The notes beneath the pieces were generated by a model. That model searched no databases, was not told where the DNA came from, and saw nothing but the letters and a program-made list of their open reading frames with translations. From assembly GCA_004565275.1 (NCBI GenBank), contig SDOX01000016.1:1009292-1073291 (forward strand): a stretch of DNA of 64,000 nt, given 5' to 3'. Below are positions 49,901 through 59,935 of the stretch, in pieces. The DNA is from Nannochloropsis salina CCMP1776 (lineage: Eukaryota > Sar > Eustigmatophyceae > Eustigmatales > Monodopsidaceae). The position numbers and the translations under genes are program-made. Positions within the stretch are counted from its first letter, which is position 1; every line of letters begins with the position of its first letter.

Positions 49901-52900
49901 AGCATCCGACTCCCGAAACCAGCTGCCAATGGTAAGCCTAGGCAGAGGATCGAGGTCACAAATATAACGCTTCAGACTGCTTTCTTGTATAACCAAGCGA
50001 TGCAGGATAGAAACTACTTTTGCTGCGATAGCTCCCGCCTCATCTTCGGTGAGGACGAATGACGAAGAAGCCCGCTCGTTGATGGAGGGGGTAAAGAAGT
50101 GCAATGGCAACATCAACAATGAGCTCTCCGATATCATATCATCATCATGCAGGTCCGTCACCCCCACGCTCGGACGTCGATGTGTGTAGACCCGTAATTG
50201 AACCAATATTGTAAAAAGCGAAACGACCAGGCCGCCTAAATGCACGCGCAAACGTTCTGCCCCGACTGGGTGGCCATCTACACTCCTATGATCCAAAACA
50301 GCATCTAGGTAGCTCTCTAGCATATCTAGCACTGAGAGTGTGAGGGCACATGCGTGACGTTCCAGAGCCCACAGCATCAGGTGAATGCACACGTGCAGCG
50401 CAGCTGGAGACTGAGCTACTGGTCCGAGGATCATTAGTAATTCCTTGGTCACCTCCAGAAGGCGTTGAGCGCGAACAGGATTTGATGCTTGCGCGAGACG
50501 AACCTTAAGGTGGAACAAAAGCTCCACTGGATTGCAATTTGACCACAGCACCGTCAAGTTTACTACGTCACTATCCTCCTTTTCCCGCTCACTATTGCTA
50601 ATTGTGCGAACTACCCGTGATGCCCCCAAGATACGCTCGGCCAAGGCCTGAAGTGCTGGACCCAAGGCACTAGGCTCAAGAGAGCACAGGGCGCTCTTAC
50701 TTGTCGCGCCAGAGGGCAGTGAAGCAAGAGGTGCTTCTGTGCTCAGCAAATCCAACATGCTTACTATCACATCCTGCGGAAAACGTTCAGGGTCGAGTCC
50801 TGCTCTACTATTAAGTTCTTCTTCCCCTGCTTTGGGAAAGGACCTTTGAAGAAAGCCGTGTAAATCAGCGAGCTGAAGTCCAGCGTTCTCATGGACGGTG
50901 GATGCGCTCAAAAGCAGAAATTCAAGGGCTTTGATTTCCACTATATACGCACTTATGAGGCTCGCAATGCGGCCTTCCCGGAACATCGTCGGATCTTCGC
51001 GCTCATCCCCCCTTGAAGCATGAGGCGTCGCTTTCTTCTTCTGATTCCGATGCAGGGAACCTACGGCCAGTGCCAGATTGTCAAAGAGGTCCAAACGGTA
51101 CGTCGGAGGATCACCCCCGGAGGCTAGGCACGCTATGGGTACCAGGATGGAAAGCGTGTTTCCGACGAAAGCTTGAAGGAGAGCTTCTTGCTCTTTTGTG
51201 ACATCGCCATATTGCATATTAAATCTACTGCATCTACTAGCACCAGTGATATTTAAACATACAGGGACTCCCGCTGAACCCACGTCCTCTTCCCCCTCCT
51301 CAGTCTTGGAGGCTCTTCTTCCATGTTCTCTCCACTCGTCTTCTATTTCCCCCCAACAAAATTCTCCACTCTCTGGGTCGAGAAGTAGCATGTGTAGAGG
51401 AAAATCTAATAATGGTAAACGATGGACAACGAGCCATTCGTGCAGTAAGAAAATAAGGTGTTCCCGCAATAATGCCGCCACCGACGGGTACCCGAGTCCA
51501 CCAGCGATTGAGGAAATCACTGCTTCCACCATGGGTCTCACCATTTTCGCTGCTTGCAGCTCCGCAATTTTGCTGTGTGTTCCAGTCATTGCTCCGGTTG
51601 GTGAACCCCACCATCGACAGAGAGTAAGAATGGCCAAACGAGTCACCTTGTGGGAAGCTCGCGCTGCTGTGCCGAAGGCAATCAAGAGTCCCAAGCGGCG
51701 TTGCAAGACATATAGAGTAGAGAGAGTCGACTGCGACAATGTAACGTGGGACCGAGAAACAGTACTCGCCCTATCGTTCGCATCTGGGCCCTCTCCCGGC
51801 CCCGAAAGTACGCCTTGTCGACGGTACTGCTCCCAAACACTCAGGCTATTGGGGTAGACGAGAAAGACTGCAGGCAAGGCGCGGGACGTGGACAGACGGA
51901 CCTCACTGTCTCCATGCCGGGCACTGTGTACCAAGCAGGTCAAGAAAAGTTTTCGTGTCCCGTCATCGCCTCGCACAGCATTTGACGCTTCAAAAAGTGC
52001 ATGTCTGGCATCCGTTTCCATGCATCGGTTGTACCAGCTCAATTCTTCCCTTTCAACTAATGTGAAAGAGGACCACAGGCGGTCTTGTACAGAACCTAGC
52101 CCTTCCACTAACCAGCTTGGACTCTTTCGACTACAAAGCTGCTGAAGAAGTCGCCAGAGGCAGTTCAATCGGATTTCTTGCCCTGTACTTACCTCACGTC
52201 GAGCGGTGCTCTCCAAAGACAGAGCAACAGCGCTTAGGTCATGATTGACCCATCCTTGAAGCTCCGCCAGATGTTGAACATAATCCTCTGGATCTGCCAT
52301 GAGGAATAAGGTGTCAAACCATAATTTGGCTAAATCCAAATCCCGGTCGTCAAGCAAGATTGAGCTTGCGGCTTTGATATACCGATATGCGCACGGGTTG
52401 GTCGGGTTCAGAACGAGAGCTAGGCGGGCCCAAGCGGCTAATTGGCGCGCCGAGAAAGGGCTGTTCTTTGAAATTTCCCAGGCAAACGCACAATTCTCTC
52501 GACGCAGTTGCCTTCCTTCAACATGGCCCATCCTTACTCTGATACCCTTGCCGCGATGCTGTGTCAACGGTCGTCGCTGTGAAGCCAGCGCTACATAGGA
52601 GAGCTCCGTTGCCTCGTCCTCGTCATCGGAATCAGCCATCAGGTCATCCTCATCTCTGTAGGTTGAATTTAAATGGCGATTTTTAAACGATGAAGATGTT
52701 TCTCCATCGCTCAAATACCCTCCTTCCTCGTCTACTTCCCCACGTGAAATATCAGTTGCATCGTAGCTGTTTCCATGTATTACCTCTCCCGACCCTTCAG
52801 GAAGTATTAGGCTCAACGCCTCATCAATACGACTCCGGAAAAAACGCAACACGTCGTGTGCTCCTCTGGGCAGCTTTTCCTCTCTAGACAACCCTCCACC

Positions 52901-55900
52901 CAGGCCCTCGGTACTTTCTACCCACAAGCCAGTCTTCTCTAAGCCCCCCCCACCATCGATCGCGAAAGTAAGAGGCAATTCCTCAAGAAGAGAGCTAGAC
53001 ACGTCCAGTACCAAGGCTCCTGCCTCTGCCACTGCCCCTGGAACCGCCTTCTCTCCAAACCCTTCAGCTTCTTCCCTAAGTCCTCGCTGACTGCGTGACA
53101 GCCCCTCGCATTTTCCCATGCCAGGCCACGATAGGCAATGTAAGCAATCTTGCATTCTTCCCAGTAATTCTTCAACTCTTGTAGCCATAAGAACTACGCG
53201 TGAAAAGTCAGATGGCTGTTCATCCTCAACAGCGTCCAAAGAATCGTTTTCGTCCTTTAGCTCACCTGCTTCAACCGTTGCCTCATCCACTCTCACGGCC
53301 AAGAGAAGAAAGAGCATTTCTATCAATAAATAGCAGGGAATATGCACACCGTCAATATTTGAAGCGATCGAAGTATTTCTGACTTGAGCCTGGGTGTTCG
53401 TGGAAGCCATACATTCACGACTGAATGATCCCTTTTGCGCGCTGCTTCCAAACAGTAAGGAGCGTAGTGCTTCTGTCCAGGCCTCCACATGTCGTACAGC
53501 ACGCACTGCAACTCTATTTATTTGGACTGCCATCGCATCACCGAGAATATCGTTTTCCTCAAATCTCCGCCCGTGGCAACGGCGTAGCAAAGGGTGTCCG
53601 CCTGCAGAACAGAGCTTGGCTGTCTTAGTAGAGGTACTAGGCACCGTAATACCCCGTAAATCAGGACTGAAGCCTCGAGTGGGAGTTGTGGAAAACCCTG
53701 TAGCGGCTGCTTTTGTTGAGGCCATACCAGACGTGGAGAAAGTCGCTCCCGTTTGAAACGTTGTCCCTGCGTCATCGATACTCCTTGTCAGGTCTCGCCA
53801 TAGATTGCGCTCTCCGTGGATGCAAAAGAAATGTCGAATAGTCCCACTCTCATCGAGACTACTCCCACCTTTGGCTTCAGTGTGACTTCCTAACGACAGA
53901 GCCTTGCGCCGCCTCCCTTCTTCTTCCGCGAGCGCCCGCCAGGGACTCGAGAGAGACCACCTCAGTTTTCCGACGGCAAATGACGACTCCACCGTCCAGG
54001 GTAACGCACCATTTTCTGCTTGCGTACCGTCCTCATCAGTCACCATGCGCAGTCGGTAGCGAGAAGCCCCAATTAAGTCCACCAATGCTGCCATAGCCCG
54101 AGCAATAGCTCGACACCGATCTATGATCGAAGCATGCGATCGGAAGAGCTGAAGGCTAATAAATCCCATTAAAAAATCGCCCACGCGCTCCGCACGGCTT
54201 CGAGCCTGAGGTAGCATCATCTGCCTTTTTCTGAGCAGGTTCTCATTTTCTTCACTGCTCTCTCCATTTCCACGTATCCCACCATTTGAAAGGTGGGCGT
54301 GGTCCAAAAAACCACAAGGCACACTCGTACTGACTACACCCGTGGACCCCAAAAAAACTGAGGCTATACTGTCATGGCCGTCCGATATCTCCCCCCGCTG
54401 TAGCAAAGCATGCAACAAAGTTATGGCACTCAAAGAGTCCTGCACGCTTTGAAAGGCCGGCAATCTCCACAGTAGGTCTTGATTTCTCGCTAGTGTAGCC
54501 TCGCTTAGGAGAATAGGGTGGCTTACCAGTTTGATTAGCAGTCGGAGAACGCCGTCACCCAGTCCTACCCGTTGAGAATCTAGACGGCCTGTAGCTGACC
54601 AGCATTTTAGATCAGGACGGAGGATGGTGTGTAGGACTCGACCCCACGCAGCACCGAGCTGGGCCAACGGAAATACCGGCATCGGGCGGCGAGTGCAGAC
54701 GTGGGCCAGTGCGAGCAATGCCACCAAGGTCCACAGGAGAAGCACACTTTCCCGTCGTGATACCAACAGGTTCTCCAGTACGTCTACAAGCTCCACTAAG
54801 CCCTCTCCTTCGACAGTCTCGCAAAGCACCCAGAGCTCTCCGCCCGAAGGCAAGTTCTCCAAGACGGCGGCCAAAAGTTGCAAGTGAGCCAGAATGACAC
54901 TCACCCTTGCGCCCCCAGAGCCAACCCCCCCGCCTACTTGATTTTGAGTGCCCTTGACGGTAGGCTGTGAGCCTGGATTTTGAGTAGCTAGGCTCGCACC
55001 GGCCTGTCCGTGTGACCTCACTTGGTCGCCATCCGATAAACCCGCCCGACAACCTGCCTGCACACGTCTCCCAAGCCTGGCACTATCCTCCCTGCTGCCC
55101 ACGTTCTCCTTCGAAGCCATGCGCAAGACGTGGTAGATGCGGCCCATGGGGTCCTCCTTGACCGGATCCGAGCCCGATCCGGCCTCCCGAGCTATCGAGC
55201 TAACCCCGGCTTCCCCCCTGCTGCTCGCCAGCCGCTGCCGTTTCCGCACCTGCCCCGGTCCACGCATTCTTCCACCACCTTGATCATCCTCATCCAAACA
55301 TTCCTCTCCCCGCACGACCCCTGTCTCACCACCTCCGCGTGCCTTCTCTCCACTCCCCCCGGCCACACTTGTTCCGGGGGGCTCCTGCCCGTCCACGCAC
55401 GTCACTCTCAAAGCCCGCATCGCGAACAAAACCTCCGCTGCCAGGACCAGACTCAAACGCCCTCGGTACTCCAACGGCACCCAGGTTTCCTCTCTACCCT
55501 TCTTCCCGCCAGCACCGTGCGCCCGCACGTGCTGGCCGGCATTGACCAGACAGTCCTGCACAACCACCTCCCATACCTTGTCGAGATTGTGCACCATGTA
55601 ATCGCCAGCATCCAGCAGCCACGGGTGTGCAAAAGCGAGCCGAGCGCGGGCTAGATGGAGTTGGAGGCGGACGTGTTCGAAGAAGGTGGGAACCTTGGAG
55701 ACCCGCAGATTGGGCAAGCACTGCAGTGCCAGGCTCAGGACCGCCTCGCCGTAGCTCATATCTTGGTCGTGGCCGCCCATGGCCAAGTGGGGGGCGCAAT
55801 CTACGCCGTACTTGAGGAGCAAGGCATTTATGGTGGCCAGCACTTCCTCTGCCACGTCCGGGAAGGCGTTGACTCCGGCTTTGCGGGCCTCGGCGATCCC

Positions 55901-56560
55901 GTGCCGCCCCGCCCACCTGCCCGCGAAGCGCACTACGCCCCGCAAAAATGATTCCCTTCCGCCCGATCTGTCGCCCTCGAGGACAAAGTCTCGGCGATAG
56001 TTGGCTATCAGATTCGCGAGTGACCGCGCGCGGGAGATGGAGGTCTGGTCCAACCCATTTCTCTCATCGTCCTCCTCCAAAGAGCGCATCAATCTTTGCA
56101 TGCATCGCTCTGCTAGGCCCCGACTCATGCCCTCGCAATATTTGGCCTCTTTCAGCAATATTTCTAGTAGTTGTAAGGCACTCCCAACTGTAGCCTCCTG
56201 GTCCATTCGCAGCAGGGCATCCGTGACAAGAGCCTCGACAAGAGAAACTAGGGGCCATGCCCCTTCCCGGAGTGGGGCCCGTCGGACAACCGACACCAGG
56301 AAGAGCCCAACGTCCTCTTGTTGCGCACGCTTTTGTTTGTTGCTCCGTCCTTCATGCTTGACATACATAAGAGCTGACCACACTACCTCCTCCCATCGCC
56401 CTTTTTTCGTTAAGGCAGCGGCGCGTTTGGAGTCCGATACAGTCTCTGTAATAAAGCGGATTGCCTCTTTCTTATCCGTTATACGAGATCCCGACTGGGA
56501 TAGCGTGCACAGCGCCACGCTTAATGATGAGATGGCCATGGCTTTACGATTACTCTTCAT
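43994..56560 (-). CDS. ATM: ATM/Tel1 DNA-damage checkpoint kinase, intronless
   Basis: A single uninterrupted frame of 4188 residues; human ATM has 3056 and yeast Tel1 ~2790. ATM/Tel1 is a Ser/Thr kinase activated by double-strand breaks through the MRN complex, and it also maintains telomeres. At the N-terminus, [18 protein letters not shown] resembles the TAN motif found in ATM/Tel1 proteins. A very long helical solenoid follows, then FAT, kinase and FATC domains. Kinase landmarks are [48 protein letters not shown] (Asp ~3972, Asn ~3977) and DFG (Asp ~3991), so it should be active. [21 protein letters not shown] and the FATC end LKGYED...[17 protein letters not shown] separate it from ATR, mTOR and DNA-PK. 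A poly-Glu plus poly-Arg insert lies between kinase and FATC. ATG 56560 is the first; the Met at residue 8 is an alternative. Confidence 0.96.
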   Translation of the reverse strand: [4188 protein letters not shown]

Positions 56561-57159
56561 GGCTCCTGTGTTATTTTAGGCGGGGTGCGTATATTTCGTG
56601 AGAGCTGAAGAAAGGTAGAGTCGCTGGGGGCACTGTTGGGCGATGTGTAAGCACCTGTTGAACAATGCCTTTTTGGGGGGGAAAAATGTGAGGAAAATCG
56701 CAAACAAGGACTGATGCCAGATTGAATTGCAATAAAATCATAGAAATACAGGATTCTAGTTGTTTTCGTCCTGTAAATCGTTACTACAGAGTATGATTTT
56801 AGGTGCTCGTTCAAGAAAGTTGTGGGATAGAGGAGGTTCAGCCACCATGCGTCCCCAAAAAGGACTATGGAAGTGGTACGTCCCCGACATGCGGCTATAT
56901 TGCGGGCCAGTTTGCCATCAACATTCATCAACAAAATATGATTTGTTTGCGTGGTGACTTTGCCTCGCAAAGTGGTGGACAGACGTACCAATAAAACGAT
57001 GGAAACCAGGTAGAAATTGACAATTCTTACAACTGCTGTGCATTTCCACCTGAACACCGTCTACAAAAGCCTTTTTAAACTTTCATTGGGCATTATATTT
57101 GTCAGGACTTAGATTTTTCATATCTACAGAGTCTTTCGACAATACATGTACCCCGAAAT
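56561..57159. other. Intergenic between ATM and ENT
   Basis: About 600 AT-rich bases upstream of ATM and downstream of the transporter stop, both genes on the minus strand. It should contain the ATM promoter. No gene supported. Confidence 0.45.
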
Positions 57160-59184
57160 TTAGAACTTGTTAAGGCTTACAGCCGAAACAAGAAAAGAGA
57201 GCACAGACCCCGCGCTCAGACCAGCCGTCATTAACAGAACCATCACGTTCCCACCTCGCTCTGCCTGATCTACGGTCAGCTGCGCGGGCCCTCGCATCAT
57301 AGCTAAAGATGAGAGATAGCCGTTGCTGAGCGAAAAGAAAAGCATGAAGAGCATTGGCCACCAGTCCGCCGCAAAGACTGTAGGGAATGCTGAGTCGTCT
57401 ACGTTGCAAAGCAAGAAAAGCGGAAAGAATACTACCCTGGCCGCTGCATAGAAGCTCAATTGGTGAGCGGGCACAAGAAAGGGCGAGGGGAGGTGGCCGG
57501 CGAGGGTGCGACCTCCCCAGTCGCCCAGATTGAAGAGAAGGAACTGGAAGGGGACGAAAGCTTGGTCATAAAAGACCCCTCTGCCTTGGCAGCGTTGCAC
57601 AGAGACGATGTGTACCGTGGTGGATGGAAAGAGGGCCAGGGTGATGAAAAAAACGAGGAAGACTGCCAGGCCTGCAGACCCAAGGCGGCGGAGAAGTACG
57701 AGAAATGACTCGTGCTGGTGCGTGCGCACAGAGCTTTTCATGTCGTGCAGTGTGGTGTTCCCCCACGACTCTGACTCCTCATTGCCGTCACCTCGCTCGT
57801 CCTCTCCATGGGCGCTCAAGAGTGACAAGGACGAATCCACACGGGACAGGAGAGCGCAGGGGTCCGCGTTGGGCAGCACCCCCACGAGACCAACACTGCT
57901 CTCCTCGTCGCTGGCTTCCTCCCCTTGTTCCCCATCGACACCAACCGCTTCCTTATCCGCAGCCCCCTCTCCTCCGGCTCCGGCACGCACCGCCATCGGC
58001 AGGGCACGGAGGCCGCTCTCCACGACTGACGCGTCATCGCCCTTGCCGCTCCCACTCCTGTTGCCGCCAAGCCCCAAGGTCGCTATGGACCCTCCACCCG
58101 CTGCTCCTCTGGGGCTGTGGACGTGGCGCTTGTTATAGCCCACAAAGAACTGCGCCAAAGGCAAACGCTCCAGGTAAAGGAAGGAGACGATGCAGACCCC
58201 CAATATGACCACGGCCGTCCCGAAGTACGCCAAGGCGTGGTAGTCGATCTCCTGGTAAGCCGAGCAGGCCGCCGTTTGTTCTCCTTGTCCGGGTCCCTCC
58301 TCCGTCAGATGCACACCAGCGCAGGCACCGTTGGCTCGGCTGCTCGCGGCTGTGGCCAAGCCTGCCGCGGCCACGATGAGGCCAGCGAGCCCCTGTCCCG
58401 CCATCATGGCTTGCGTGTATCGGGGGGGGAAGGCCGCCGCATAGCCGAAGATCGCCGCCTGGAGGACAGAGGTGCAGAGCCCGCAGAATGCTACGCTTAA
58501 GGCAGTGAAGCTGAACATTGCGTCCCGGGAGGCATCTTTGACGAGAACCAATACCGCGGTGGCAGTGAATATCGAGAGTAGAAGAGCGAGCGGCAGGACG
58601 ATCCGAAAGGTGATGCTGCACTTACCGGCAGTTTTGGCAAACCGCACGAGCAAGCTTTGGAACAGCAAGTTGGTTGCCATGAACGTGAGAGAAAAGACTG
58701 CCCGCGAAGAAGAGAGACAGACATGAGGGGACGTGAGCGCGAGCGCGAGGGCACGACAGGCCATTATCCATGGTGAGCACTTACGCAAAACAGGACAAAT
58801 TAAAAACGCAATGTTGTTGTAATGAGAACTACCATGCTACTAAGACGCACAATTTTCAAAGTCATGCTGCCTATCCGTCCCACAGAAACGCTGCGCAAAA
58901 TAAGGCGCGGCGGTAATGAAGGCTGTCGTGAGGGTACCGAGATGTCTTTAGATGCCGTGATCTAGAGATTTGATGGAAACCATGAAGCAATTCAAACACC
59001 CTAGTAAGTTTCGATCAATACTCATGAAAGTCTGATACGTACCGTTCCAAGGGTATAGCTGAGCGATTCCATTCAGGTAAAATATAACTAGTGGCAAAAA
59101 TTGAGTGAGGTTAAGACTGAATTTCAGGAGAACTCCTCTGGGCACAGTGATGACCGTCATACATTCCGGAAAAGAAAAAATCAT
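57160..59184 (-). CDS. Equilibrative nucleoside transporter (ENT/SLC29)
   Basis: Three exons, 59184-59043, 58922-58851 and 58697-57160, give 583 residues; human ENTs have 450-530. ENTs move nucleosides or nucleobases across membranes. The N-terminus gives LVIFYLNGIAQLYPWN joined by splicing to AFITAAPYFAQRF, the family's PWN(A/x)FI signature, then DFENFFSLTFMATNLLF. About eleven hydrophobic segments are visible. A long acidic and Gly/Ser-rich cytoplasmic loop separates TM6 and TM7. The C-terminal half contains FLVFFITLALFPSTT, FLLFNLGDWGGRTLAG, ARVVFFPLFLLCNV and FFSLSNGYLSSLAMMRGP, all ENT blocks. Exon 2 ends in a GTGCGT donor. Whether it sits in the plasma membrane or an organelle cannot be told. 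The first exon starts at the only suitable ATG, and the splice phases agree. Confidence 0.86.
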
Positions 59185-59866
59185 GTGTCGATTGATGGCA
59201 CGACATGGATGATTTTCCAGGAGCTATGGTTCCAACCCTGGGTTCTAAAACCCAACGGGCACATTTCTTCTTGTATTCCAGACCTGTCCATGCCGTCACG
59301 TACCATATGCTACGTTGTACCGATCAGATGGGACCATTTCTTGCTTCTTTTCGCCCTGTAAAAGGGCCGCCTGCATGTATTTGTAAGGCTAGCTACCCGG
59401 CAGGCCAGGTTCTGTCCGGACGGGGGATAGTACTTCGCCTGCAGGGCCCTTAGAAACCACGCTACAAGCTATCAATCTGCTCCAATAATATCGGTGAGGA
59501 GTAGAAGAAGCCAAAGTCGTCCACACTCGCAGCCCTGATGACCATGCCGCGATGAATAGGGAGCCAGTGTGTGCTGCAAAGTTGAGAAATAGCACATTAG
59601 TTTGCCTAGTCTTCTAAACCTGGGTCTGTCGCCGAAGCGCGAGAGCAACAACTTGTTGCCAACTCGCGACATCAGAAACATTTCGGTGCGCATCAAACTA
59701 CCGCTCACAAAATAGTTCCTGAGTTAGTATAACACCACGTAAACGAACGGTAGGGTAGCAAAAACTGCCCCAAATGTATTAATCGTGTTGAGAGCACAAT
59801 TTGCAGTCTCTTGCAAGGAACGTGGCCCTCATTAATTTCTTGCCTTGGCCAGAAACCTGATTCGTC
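59185..59866. other. Intergenic, upstream of the transporter
   Basis: About 680 bases. Two short minus-strand open frames (59389-59595 and 59472-59708) have protein-like composition but no recognised family. They may be 5' sequence of the transporter or decayed gene pieces. Confidence 0.35.
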
Positions 59867-59935
59867 AGGGTTAGGATTAGGGCTAGGGTTAGGCTAAAGG
59901 CTAGGATAAAAGATAGGATCAAAGTAAGGGCTATG
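59867..59935 (+). repeat. Degenerate interstitial telomere-like repeats
   Basis: About 70 bases of decayed units such as GGTTAG, GATTAG, GGCTAGGGTTAGG, CTAAAGGCTAGG and ATAGGAT. The orientation matches the terminal telomere (G-rich strand toward the right). The decay suggests an old internal tract. Confidence 0.8.

Noticed and set aside
44118-56000. Many 60-190-codon plus-strand frames inside the ATM gene
   Set aside because: All lie opposite one uninterrupted 12.6-kb coding frame with clear PIKK domains; they are antisense by-products of GC-rich codons.
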